DNA from: a virus
Virus record (IMG/VR): IMGVR_UViG_3300046318_000520
Coordinates: 62,001 to 126,000 of that record
Strand: one strand, 5' to 3'
Length of the DNA: 64,000 bases
Shown here: positions 39,127-46,052 of the stretch, piece after piece
Layout: every line of letters begins with the position of its first letter
Position numbering within the stretch: the first letter of the stretch is position 1
Made by a program: the position numbers and the translations under genes
Notes under the pieces: generated by a model
Told to the model about the DNA's origin: nothing
The model's database searches: none
What the model saw: only the letters and a program-made list of their open reading frames with translations

Positions 39127-39191
39127 GTTAGTTTTTTTAATGGTTAGAAAAAAAAGAAGGGAGTGTATTGCTACAACTCCCCACTTTGTGT

Positions 39192-40208
39192 TTACACGCC
39201 CACCGTGGAAATCAATTTATCACGTAGGGTTTCGTCCCAATGTTGTGATGTCATTTCTAACACCTCACGCTTGGTAAAACCATTGCTTAACAGCATGCTT
39301 GCATCATAAATACTCCTGGTGGAAAACTTTTCTGTTTCCACATGATTCTTCATCCAGTTACGGATTTTCATAAACCAGTTGTAATGATGCTGAGCTATGT
39401 TATTTTCTACGTTTTGATCATAATCAATCTCCAACCTGCAGAGTTTAAAACGGTCAAGAAATGCCATGTCCTGCATTTCTCTACCCTGATACTCTAATGA
39501 TCCTGAACCCCAGGTGTTACCTGCAAGAATGCAATAAAACTCAGGATGTTTAACCGCTACAGGTTTATGTGTGCGGTTAGGTACAGCTATTTGACCAGAA
39601 CGGTCAAAAGCTGCGTTTAAGACCACTGCTATACTTGGGCTCATTGCGTCATATTCATCTATGAGAAAGACGCCCCCATTCTCATAAAATCTGAGAAAGG
39701 AAGATTCCACATAGTTGTTAATATTAGCAAAGCCCGTAAGCTCTGATTTACTAGCTTCTTGATTACAGGAGAAACTCCCATATTCAAGATTCATGGCATC
39801 AGCTGCCTGCTTGGCAAGTGTACTCTTGCCTGAACCGGTGGGTCCTACCACCATGGCCTGACCAAACAATTGCAGAAAGCTTAAAAGCTTTGGCAGTTTG
39901 GCATGGCATGTTGGATCACTAACAGTGGCCTTGAGTTCTTTGTTTAAGAAGATCTCGGTGCGTTTGCTCTCCATAAAAGAGCTAATGATACCATCACGCT
40001 GAATGGTCAGGTCAGCTGTGAGCTTATCACAGACCATTTCAGACACTCCGTGCCTGATTTGAACTATTTCCTTTCCAAGGTAGTTCACAACCTCTTTTTG
40101 CAGCATTTCTGCCAGTTTATCGTGTCTTAGTTTGTAAGCCACGAGCTCGTTCACTCTTTCAGTGATTAAAGTTTCTGGAATGCTGATTGAAAACTGTTTC
40201 TGTTCCAT
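39192..40208 (-). CDS. MoxR-like AAA+ ATPase (second module)
   Basis: A 338-residue AAA+ ATPase. Walker A is VVGPTGSGKSTLAKQ, Walker B is GGVFLIDEYDAMSPS, sensor 1 is YCILAGNTWGSGS and the arginine finger-like region is FLDRFKLCRLEIDY. The N-terminal 100 residues are helical and charged. This is a MoxR/CbbQ-type ATPase; the downstream gene is the probable VWA-like partner. It differs in sequence from the ATPase at 19.2 kb, so the two modules are old duplicates or separate acquisitions. Confidence 0.85.
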   Translation of the reverse strand: MEQKQFSISIPETLITERVNELVAYKLRHDKLAEMLQKEVVNYLGKEIVQIRHGVSEMVCDKLTADLTIQRDGIISSFMESKRTEIFLNKELKATVSDPTCHAKLPKLLSFLQLFGQAMVVGPTGSGKSTLAKQAADAMNLEYGSFSCNQEASKSELTGFANINNYVESSFLRFYENGGVFLIDEYDAMSPSIAVVLNAAFDRSGQIAVPNRTHKPVAVKHPEFYCILAGNTWGSGSLEYQGREMQDMAFLDRFKLCRLEIDYDQNVENNIAQHHYNWFMKIRNWMKNHVETEKFSTRSIYDASMLLSNGFTKREVLEMTSQHWDETLRDKLISTVGV

Positions 40209-40257
40209 TTTGTTCGGTGGGGTTTTTATAATGATTGAAATGTTTACAGAAGAAAAA

Positions 40258-40483
40258 AGGGGAAGATCCCGTTCCCGTAGTACTGAAGGATCTTCCGCCT
40301 CGGTTAAGTGTTAGGAGACTCCTTGCCTATGGCAGGGTCTCAGATGTGGGTTACTACGTGAGCACTTCGTTGAGAATACTATGTTCCCAATCTTATTGCC
40401 ACCCCGTAGGAAGCCGGTAGTCATTCTAACCAGCTATCGTGTCACTCCAGGGCTTGATCCTGGTATGCTTGCCAACGTGACTA
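40258..40483 (-). other. Noncoding, structured stretch between ATPase and small genes
   Basis: No credible gene between 40209 and 40591. GGAAGATCC pairs with GGATCTTCC (40261-40296, 9 bp). GAGAC encloses a TGCC-ATA-GGCA hairpin in the 40.32-kb part. At 40441-40481 on the minus strand GTCAC and GTGAC enclose a T-arm-like hairpin CCAGG-ATCAAGC-CCTGG. This is a minihelix of 41 nt with no D- or anticodon arm. Function unknown. Confidence 0.35.
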
Positions 40484-40490
40484 AAAACAA

Positions 40491-40586
40491 GATTTATGAG
40501 AGCTTATAAATGAGCTCCTATTAATACTGTATTATATATACTATATATAGTATTATTTACAGCTCAAAAATGAGCTCTCATAAATC
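40491..40586. repeat. Nested inverted repeat / cruciform
   Basis: GATTTATGAGAGCT (40491-40504) and AGCTCTCATAAATC (40573-40586) are a perfect 14-bp inverted repeat. Inside, TGAGCT pairs with AGCTCA and AATACT pairs with AGTATT around a TACTATATATAGTA palindrome. It lies 6 nt from the stop of the 40592-40792 gene. It may be a terminator, an operator or an origin-like element. Confidence 0.6.
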
Positions 40587-40591
40587 AGAAA

Positions 40592-40792
40592 CTAAATGTC
40601 CAAATACTCCACCCCGTCAATCACTTTTACGGGTGGTGCACACATGATCATGTCATGGTTATTTCCCTTTCCAAGCTGCAGATGCAGCTGGTTAGAACGT
40701 ATTCCACGTTCTGCTTTCTTTTTGGCATCCACTTGAATAGAATAAACTCGGATGCCGTTAACTGATTTCTGTGTTGAGAAGACAATCTTCAT
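40592..40792 (-). CDS. Small hypothetical protein
   Basis: A 66-residue protein (MKIVFSTQKSVNGIRVYSIQVDAKKKAERG), likely a small beta-rich protein. It is separated from its neighbours by about 30 nt. A large cruciform lies just past its stop. Function unknown. Confidence 0.55.
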   Translation of the reverse strand: MKIVFSTQKSVNGIRVYSIQVDAKKKAERGIRSNQLHLQLGKGNNHDMIMCAPPVKVIDGVEYLDI

Positions 40793-40825
40793 GAGAGAAT
40801 GTATTAGCGTGGTTAAAAAACAATG

Positions 40826-41113
40826 TTAGATCTGATAGCCAAATATTAGCCATGCTAAGCATGCACCTGTACCAATGACACAGATGTAGTTCATGATTAA
40901 CTGAGCCCTGCGTTGGTCCCTACGTTCTTTAGAATAAGCAGACCAAGAGTAAGTATCCAGTAACATGGCAATTGATGCCACTAAGAACCCTAACATAAGA
41001 ACTACTAAGAAGTCCTTGTCTAAGTGCTTAGAAGGACTAAACATGATGTACAGTCCATAGCACAGGATAACAGATGCTAATACTAGCATGATTTGGGAGA
41101 TTTTAGCCGTCAT
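40826..41113 (-). CDS. Small membrane protein with about three TM helices
   Basis: A 95-residue protein; the ATG at 41113 is chosen over an in-frame TTG at 41119. Hydrophobic segments are SQIMLVLASVILCYGLYIMF, FLVVLMLGFLVASIAMLL and NYICVIGTGACLAWLIFGYQ. A charged loop (SKERRDQRRAQ) lies between the second and third. It is an inner-membrane protein, probably altering the host envelope; no family is recognised. Confidence 0.62.
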   Translation of the reverse strand: MTAKISQIMLVLASVILCYGLYIMFSPSKHLDKDFLVVLMLGFLVASIAMLLDTYSWSAYSKERRDQRRAQLIMNYICVIGTGACLAWLIFGYQI

Positions 41114-41131
41114 GACCAATCAATTTTGCGG

Positions 41132-41260
41132 TTAATAAAACTTGTTTGCTTTTCTGACTACGTCATTCCATGACGCTTTACCCCTGCACCCGTATCCGGA
41201 TGTTTTGCAGGAGCTGAATAATACAGAGGCAATAAAAACTAAGAGCAGAATTTTCTTCAC
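41132..41260 (-). CDS. Tiny lipoprotein (42 aa)
   Basis: A GTG-initiated ORF of 42 residues: MKKILLLVFIASVLFSSCK, a signal peptide with lipobox FSSC. The mature peptide is short and basic. Such small phage lipoproteins often block superinfection by related phages. No ATG is available in this frame, so the GTG start is accepted. The gene follows the membrane protein operon. Confidence 0.6.
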   Translation of the reverse strand: MKKILLLVFIASVLFSSCKTSGYGCRGKASWNDVVRKANKFY

Positions 41261-41296
41261 GGTGTGTAAAGTTTAATTGATGACAAAGAAAAAGGG

Positions 41297-41518
41297 CTAT
41301 TTCAAGCCCTGTTCTTTCTTAACACGATGCCACTGATAGAAGAGATCATCCATCTCTTCTTCCAGCTGTTGCCACCTAGTCTTAGACTTTCCTGGTGGAA
41401 CTTCATTCCAAACGTCATCACTATAAAACCTGTAGGCTTTATTAATAACTTGAATGACTTCAGCACATTCTTCTGCCAGGGCTAGTGCTGGAATACCCTC
41501 ATCTTTATGTAAACCCAT
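41297..41518 (-). CDS. MazG-like small pyrophosphohydrolase
   Basis: A 73-residue protein with LAEECAEVIQVINKAYRF and LEEEMDDLFYQWHRV, matching the EExxE and ExxD metal-binding motifs of MazG-like NTP pyrophosphohydrolases. It is shorter than MazG (about 100 residues per domain) and might work as a dimer or tetramer. Phage MazG-like proteins are thought to act on nucleotide pools such as ppGpp-like or modified dNTPs. Confidence moderate because of the short length. Confidence 0.65.
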   Translation of the reverse strand: MGLHKDEGIPALALAEECAEVIQVINKAYRFYSDDVWNEVPPGKSKTRWQQLEEEMDDLFYQWHRVKKEQGLK

Positions 41519-41523
41519 AATCT

Positions 41524-41778
41524 TTAGTCAAAGTCAAACTCCTCAAACGGATCTTTACCAGACAGTATACACTCCTTAAGAGCCAAAAGGTTCTCAAGAA
41601 ATGTTTCTTCATCAGGAGAAGAACAGAGATATGCATCTGTATCCTTACCCTTAACTACCCATTCAACAAGCTCGTGTTTGTCATTAACAACAAGAAGACA
41701 GTCAGATGACACAGCCAGATAGAATGGATAGATGTCATTAACCATTTGGATAACTGGTTTAGTAGTAGTCTTTACCAT
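41524..41778 (-). CDS. Small hypothetical protein
   Basis: An 84-residue acidic protein with strand-rich beginning (FYLAVSSDCLLVVNDKHELVEWVV) and acidic tail (GKDPFEEFDFD). The acid tail might bind protein partners. It follows the MazG-like gene by 5 nt. No family is recognised. Confidence 0.55.
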   Translation of the reverse strand: MVKTTTKPVIQMVNDIYPFYLAVSSDCLLVVNDKHELVEWVVKGKDTDAYLCSSPDEETFLENLLALKECILSGKDPFEEFDFD

Positions 41779-41815
41779 ATGTAAATGTGATTTAGTGACA
41801 AAATAATTCCCCTCT

Positions 41816-42037
41816 GCGTTCAGTTGTACTTTATGGTCACCCCATCAAGTGGGAGTGTGCACACCCGTAGTGTACATTACAACTGCCTGTCCTTGGGAAA
41901 CAGGTTATGACGCATTAGAATAAAAACATATCTACCCAAGCCCCTGCGGCCCTTGCCGTTGTTCAAGCTGTCCTTATTATGACAGTAGGTTAGTACACAC
42001 CGTTTGCAACCGATATGCATTACTTGGGAGATATGTC
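41816..42037 (-). ncRNA. Candidate structured noncoding RNA
   Basis: About 220 nt of gene-free sequence with long-range stems. CAGTTGTA/TACAACTG (8 bp) encloses CCCA-CTTGA-TGGG and a GTGTGCACAC palindrome. ACATATCT-CCCAAG pairs with CTTGGG-AGATATGT (14 bp, one bulge) around smaller hairpins CTGTC/GACAG and CGGC/GCCG. These look like two multi-branched folds in tandem. The strand is inferred from the flanking minus-strand genes. No known RNA family is recognised. Confidence 0.45.
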
Positions 42038-42334
42038 TTATGAACTAAATATTTTGGACCATTCTTCTCTCTCAGCTTTTGTCATAGTCTCTATTTTACA
42101 GAAGAACTGATCACAGTCTACATCACCTTGCCATCCTACATTCCAATGAGAAGAGAACTGCATATAGTCTACACCATCTAAGCGTATAGTGATCCAACTA
42201 GTAGAACCATTCTCGTTATGACTAATCTTATCTCTGTTAGACTCTACTAGGTGAGTATAAAACTCTTCTGATGAAACTTCTATCAAATCTTGATTGAAAT
42301 GATAGTACTTAGCATATAGTTCAGACTTTCTCAT
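42038..42334 (-). CDS. Hypothetical protein
   Basis: A 98-residue protein (LYAKYYHFNQDLIEVSSEEFYTHLV, WITIRLDGVDYMQFSSHWNVGWQ). The pattern of Tyr/Trp-rich strands suggests a small beta fold. Just downstream on the same strand lies the structured stretch. No family is recognised. Confidence 0.55.
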   Translation of the reverse strand: MRKSELYAKYYHFNQDLIEVSSEEFYTHLVESNRDKISHNENGSTSWITIRLDGVDYMQFSSHWNVGWQGDVDCDQFFCKIETMTKAEREEWSKIFSS

Positions 42335-42517
42335 GGTTATAGCTATTTAATCCGCTTGCCAGATGTAATTAGAGCAAGAGGATAATGTTATTAAATATGG
42401 TCTTGTGGTTGTCTAGCACTCACACATTCACACACAACTGCATAGTAATCAATTACTTATATCAGTTATATGAATGCGTTTATGATTAAGGTTGCAGGTA
42501 CAGCACTGATTAGAGTA

Positions 42518-42588
42518 ACAAACAGCCTAACTGAAATAGTTAAGCTGTTTGTACACGCTACAAAAGGGAGAGATTATCTCTCCTTTCC
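42518..42588 (-). terminator. Terminator overlapping the end of the 42574 gene
   Basis: AAAGGAGAGAT pairs with ATCTCTCCCTTTT on the minus strand (42563-42588), overlapping the stop codon. A second hairpin AACAGC-AACT/AGTT-GCTGTT lies further downstream at about 42520-42553. Together they end the leftward operon that begins at 42825. Confidence 0.6.
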
Positions 42589-42825
42589 CAATTGCAGTGT
42601 GGAATTACACAACCATAAGGTTCCTTCTAAGGATTCACCGGTCTTGGTCTTGAGGTCAGGACCACCTACAGTGATAAAGCCAGGCTTTTCATCACTATAG
42701 CCTGTGGCCACAAACACAGTGCCGACAGGAGTTCCTACAAACTCACGGCCCTTGCCTTTTACAAACTGCAGACTGTCAATACCAATGAACTTCTTGAATT
42801 GAGAATAAGGCATCATTCCTTTCAT
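42574..42825 (-). CDS. Hypothetical protein
   Basis: An 83-residue protein starting MKGMMPYSQFKKFIGIDSLQFVK, Gly/Thr-rich with a VGTPVGTVFVATGYSDEKPG segment. It is the first gene of the leftward transcript at the divergence point, so it may be an early phage gene. No family is recognised. Confidence 0.55.
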   Translation of the reverse strand: MKGMMPYSQFKKFIGIDSLQFVKGKGREFVGTPVGTVFVATGYSDEKPGFITVGGPDLKTKTGESLEGTLWLCNSTLQLGKER

Positions 42826-43036
42826 AAAAAAGATTTATAGATTTATTAATGGGGGTACAAGCACCCTATTAGTAAGGAGGGGAGTTGATGATTAGTACTC
42901 CCTCTCATCCTCCAATACACTATGGGGGTAGTTTGTATTTAGATTTATGCCGGGGGTATTTTTATGTAGAGATTAGCCGGGGGCTTTGGAGATATATCCG
43001 TATATTATATTGTAGACTAAACTACTACGTCCCCTT
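42826..43036. promoter_or_regulatory. Divergent control region between left and right arms
   Basis: No gene in 211 nt. Four G5 tracts lie at 42851, 42924, 42952 and 42979, the last three spaced 28 and 27 nt with similar flanks (ATGCCGGGGG and AGCCGGGGG). The 17-nt promoter block GTATATTATATTGTAGA is at 43000-43016. Repeats of this regular spacing suggest operator sites that set the left/right switch. Confidence 0.5.
43000..43016 (+). promoter_or_regulatory. 17-nt promoter block for the right arm
   Basis: Exact copy of the block at 14575 and 24022, placed 20 nt upstream of the PhoH ATG and right after the last G5 repeat. Confidence 0.65.
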
Positions 43037-43687
43037 ATGAAAGAACCAAACAGAGTAAGAAAGACAGAAATTAAGTATACCCTCACACTTAATGAGGAGC
43101 AAAAAGAGGCTAAGAGGCTTATATTAGAAAATCAGATAGTAGTCATCACGGGACGGGCAGGCTGTGGAAAATCCTTAGTCTCTGCACAAACTGCCCTGGA
43201 CTTTCTCTTTAAAAAGCAGATAGATCAGATCTTTGTCACCCGTGCCACTATAGAGGTGGGGAACTCCTTGGGCTTTTTGCCCGGGGGTATCAATGACAAG
43301 TTCAATCCGTATTTAGAGGCATTTATGGAGAACCTGGCCAAATGCTATGATAAGAACAAGATAGACCAGCTTATTCAGGACGAGCGTGTCCTGGCCTATC
43401 CGGTGCAGTTCATTCGGGGTAAAACGATAGATGACATTCTCATTGTAGAAGAGGCCCAGAATCTAAGCAAAGCACAGATGCTGGCTATTCTCACCAGGCT
43501 TGGAAAGAACGGTAAGATCATCATAAACGGGGACAACGAGCAAACAGATATACATGATTCTTATAACGGGCTCACCTATGCCATAGACCTGTCTAAGAAA
43601 ATAGAGGGTGTAGAATGGATCAAACTAAAAGAGAACCACCGCTCAGACCTGGTGGGCAAGATATTAACATATGAGTATGGATCTTAA
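43037..43687 (+). CDS. PhoH-like ATPase
   Basis: A 216-residue P-loop ATPase. Walker A is VVITGRAGCGKSLVS, then IFVTRATIEVGNSLGFLPGG, Walker B DDILIVEEAQNLS and sensor GKIIINGDNEQTDI. This is the PhoH family, found in many phages and thought to bind RNA or nucleotides. It is the first gene of the right arm. Start at ATG 43037 after a strong promoter block. Confidence 0.85.
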   Translation: MKEPNRVRKTEIKYTLTLNEEQKEAKRLILENQIVVITGRAGCGKSLVSAQTALDFLFKKQIDQIFVTRATIEVGNSLGFLPGGINDKFNPYLEAFMENLAKCYDKNKIDQLIQDERVLAYPVQFIRGKTIDDILIVEEAQNLSKAQMLAILTRLGKNGKIIINGDNEQTDIHDSYNGLTYAIDLSKKIEGVEWIKLKENHRSDLVGKILTYEYGS

Positions 43688-43847
43688 AGAGTAGCTTTGC
43701 TATAATAGGCAACTGACTATTTACTCACTCACATAATTATTTATTTCTGGTTACTTACACACCGGGAAAAAATATACATACGGCTTTTGTCAGGTTCAAA
43801 TTGCTTAAGAGGTTTTCTTTGCTAACTCTTAAAAACCTTGTAGAACT

Positions 43848-44222
43848 ATGGTGAGTGCATATATTATGAACCTTGGCGTCCAACTTTGGGGTAAGAAATG
43901 GAGATCAGTTATTTTATGGAGCCTGCGTGACGGACCCCTGAGATTCTCTGAGATAAAGCTTGAACTACCCGGATGCTCAGTAAAAGTGCTTTCTGAAGCA
44001 CTCAGTGAGCTGGAAGGAAATCAGCTAATCATCAGGACACAGTATAACACTATACCGGTCAGGGTGACCTATCATTTGCATGAAGACACTATGCCAATTA
44101 TCGTTGCTCATCGTACCTACAGGAAATTCCTGGCCACCTTTTTACTTGCCCGTACAGAGCAATATAAACTTTCCGAAGAGGTAACTAGAGAACTAAAAGA
44201 AATGTTAGTTTCCCCTAAGTAA
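43848..44222 (+). CDS. HxlR-family transcriptional regulator
   Basis: A 124-residue winged-helix protein. VQLWGKKWRSVILWSLRDGPLRFSEI and CSVKVLSEALSELEGNQLIIR give the HxlR/MarR-like wHTH, with HLHEDTMPIIVAHRTYRKF as the C-terminal helix. HxlR proteins act as repressors or activators. In this phage it would control the right-arm switch. It is monocistronic with a terminator at 44252. Confidence 0.82.
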   Translation: MVSAYIMNLGVQLWGKKWRSVILWSLRDGPLRFSEIKLELPGCSVKVLSEALSELEGNQLIIRTQYNTIPVRVTYHLHEDTMPIIVAHRTYRKFLATFLLARTEQYKLSEEVTRELKEMLVSPK

Positions 44223-44251
44223 CATACTACCCTAAAAATTATAATAACAAT

Positions 44252-44280
44252 GCCGCTCACACTAAATGAGCGGCTTTTTT
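44252..44280 (+). terminator. Rho-independent terminator
   Basis: GCCGCTCA and TGAGCGGC pair around a 7-nt loop and are followed by a T6 run. It ends the HxlR gene. Confidence 0.9.
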
Positions 44281-44289
44281 GTTTTATGC

Positions 44290-44308
44290 TATCCACAATA
44301 CGTGGATA
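44290..44308. promoter_or_regulatory. Inverted DnaA-box-like pair, possible origin
   Basis: TATCCAC-AATAC-GTGGATA is a perfect inverted repeat made of two DnaA-box-like sequences (close to TTATCCACA). About 60 nt of very AT-rich DNA follows before the promoter block at 44366. The phage encodes a DnaA domain IV protein at 13970. No gene lies between 44281 and 44399. Confidence 0.5.
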
Positions 44309-44365
44309 ATATGTAGAGGTTGACTACAATATATAGATTAAATTTGTAGAGTTTAAACTTATTTA

Positions 44366-44382
44366 GTATATTATAGTGTAGA
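44366..44382 (+). promoter_or_regulatory. Diverged promoter block
   Basis: GTATATTATAGTGTAGA matches the 17-nt block with one change, 17 nt upstream of the ATG at 44400. It shares upstream GAGTTTAAA with the block at 56841. Confidence 0.6.
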
Positions 44383-44399
44383 ACAACATCATTATCCCT

Positions 44400-44600
44400 A
44401 TGGCAAAAGTACATGCTAGTTCCCATTACAGAGAGACCACCAACCGCTTCGGTGAAAAAATCATGATACCTGTTGTCAACGTAACAGACGGTATGGCTGA
44501 GCGTGCCCTGGGTATGCAGATGATCAAGGCTACCAACCGCAGCAAGTATATCACCTACAATGAATATCACGTCTCTGCTAAAAAGAAAACCAACATATGA
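44400..44600 (+). CDS. Small hypothetical protein
   Basis: A 66-residue protein (MAKVHASSHYRETTNRFGEKIMIPVVNVTDGM). Its Gly/Tyr/Met composition and a later KYITYNEYHVSA suggest a beta fold. It begins a new promoter-driven unit and overlaps the next gene by 4 nt. Function unknown. Confidence 0.6.
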   Translation: MAKVHASSHYRETTNRFGEKIMIPVVNVTDGMAERALGMQMIKATNRSKYITYNEYHVSAKKKTNI

Positions 44601-44890
44601 TGACTACACATAGCTGCAAACTTCATTGCCATACAATGGATCCGGATAAACTGGAACTGATGGGATTGGAAGACCAGGGTAAGTGGATGCCCTTTACATT
44701 TCATATGGATATTGTCATAGCCTGTAAATTAACCAGTGATGAGGAAGATATGAATATAGTCAACTGCACCACCATATTTACAGATGGCGGAGACGCTTAT
44801 ATTATAGACACTCCGTACAAAGAGTTTCATCAAATGTTTAAAGATTATCACAACCCGGTTGCTGCTTCAACAGAAGAAGCTGACTTGTAA
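44597..44890 (+). CDS. Hypothetical protein
   Basis: A 97-residue protein overlapping its neighbour by 4 nt. It starts MMTTHSCKLHCHTMD, has a Cys/His-rich N-terminal stretch and later YIIDTPYKEFHQMFKDYH. A zinc site is possible from the CxxxCH cluster. No recognised family. Confidence 0.55.
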   Translation: MMTTHSCKLHCHTMDPDKLELMGLEDQGKWMPFTFHMDIVIACKLTSDEEDMNIVNCTTIFTDGGDAYIIDTPYKEFHQMFKDYHNPVAASTEEADL

Positions 44891-44901
44891 AACCAAATAA
44901 T

Positions 44902-45246
44902 ATGCCAGAAACAACACAAGAAGAAAAAAACATTCCAACCAAAGAAGAAATCATTTCTTTTTTGAAAGAGCAAATTGAGGTCAAAGAACTTCAGTTTAGA
45001 CTTCAGGAGCTAAATGCCAACCTGGCTTCAGCCCGTGCAGAGGAACTAAAAGCTTTGTCTTTTATTTCTCAAATGACCACCCAGCAACCCACCGGTAAAG
45101 AATACGAAGGTGGTCAACCTCACACCATCACCGAAGAAGATCTTGCAAACAACCCTGAATTGGTTGAACAAGGTTTAAAAGTGGGAGATGATGTAATTAT
45201 TCCAGCTGCAGAACAACCAAAGCGTTCCCTCAAGAAAGGTAAATAA
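44902..45246 (+). CDS. Acidic hypothetical protein
   Basis: A 114-residue protein with a coiled-coil-like N-terminal half (KEEIISFLKEQIEVKELQFRLQELNANLASARAEEL split by loops) and a C-terminal Gly/Pro/Thr-rich part. It lies 11 nt after the previous gene in the same unit. No function is recognised. Confidence 0.6.
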   Translation: MPETTQEEKNIPTKEEIISFLKEQIEVKELQFRLQELNANLASARAEELKALSFISQMTTQQPTGKEYEGGQPHTITEEDLANNPELVEQGLKVGDDVIIPAAEQPKRSLKKGK

Positions 45247-45249
45247 ATC

Positions 45250-45681
45250 ATGACTACGCTCTACAAGCTTAAAGATTACACGCACACTTTCAAGTTTGAA
45301 AAGGATCATCCAAAGGAGCTTCGGTGGGATGACAAATACAAAATGTACATGCTTACCCAGCATGATCGGTGCCAGGGTATTTGGTTAAAAGATAAGGAGC
45401 AGCTTGTAGCTGAGTTGATAGTGAGCTGGGAAAGTGATAGTGTATTGCACGGTGACAGCATAACGGTGCTCTCTGAATACAGGAGAAACGGATTAGCCAC
45501 CAAGCTTGTAGACGAAATGATTGTATGGGCAGGTAATATGGGATTTGAATGGTTTACAGGAGAGGCAAGAAAAGGTAGTTCCTGGAACGTATTTGAAAAC
45601 ATGGGTGCTGAGCCTCTTTTTACACATAAGAACTGGCAAAAAACAAAAGAAGATTATATGTTTTTTAAAATGAAGATTTAA
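45250..45681 (+). CDS. GNAT-family N-acetyltransferase
   Basis: A 143-residue protein with GNAT motif A, ITVLSEYRRNGLATKLVDEM, and a downstream NMGFEWFTGEAR strand, followed by NVFENMGAEPLF. GNAT enzymes transfer an acetyl group from acetyl-CoA to an amine. In phages they can modify host polymerase or DNA bases. The substrate cannot be told. It overlaps the next gene by 1 nt. Confidence 0.8.
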   Translation: MTTLYKLKDYTHTFKFEKDHPKELRWDDKYKMYMLTQHDRCQGIWLKDKEQLVAELIVSWESDSVLHGDSITVLSEYRRNGLATKLVDEMIVWAGNMGFEWFTGEARKGSSWNVFENMGAEPLFTHKNWQKTKEDYMFFKMKI

Positions 45682-46052
45682 TGGCTTTAGTAAACCAAGT
45701 TGATAAAAGAGTGAAGATGTCACAGTGGGAAATTGTAAAATTTCAGTTGTTAACCCACTGCTATTTGTATAAAATAACGGTGAGTGAAAATGACCTGGAC
45801 TGCCTCACTCTTCTTGCCATTGAAGGGGAAGCTGAACTTACTAGTTTCTGTTCTAAAGCCTTTGACCTGAACATTTTTTCTTCCATTCAGACAGTGAGAA
45901 ACTGCCTGACTAAAGTGGCCAAAAAAAATCTTATTAAAAAAGAAGGTAAAAACAAGAAAAAGATATACCTCAATCCGGAACTCAAGGTGCATTCACAGGG
46001 AAATATACTGCTGGATTTTAAATTTCTGAGTATTGAAACCCCTAAAGGCTAA
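45681..46052 (+). CDS. Hypothetical, winged-helix-like protein
   Basis: A 123-residue protein with helical blocks (SQWEIVKFQLLTHCYLYKITVS, DCLTLLAIEGEAELTSFCSKAF and TVRNCLTKVAKKNLIKKEG) compatible with a winged helix, as in structure-related phage proteins. It overlaps the IHF-like gene by 20 nt. No certain family. Confidence 0.5.
   Translation: MALVNQVDKRVKMSQWEIVKFQLLTHCYLYKITVSENDLDCLTLLAIEGEAELTSFCSKAFDLNIFSSIQTVRNCLTKVAKKNLIKKEGKNKKKIYLNPELKVHSQGNILLDFKFLSIETPKG

Noticed and set aside
42470-42700. Plus-strand ORF of 76 codons between leftward genes
   Set aside because: It overlaps the 42574-42825 gene and two terminator hairpins on the opposite strand. No promoter block precedes it.
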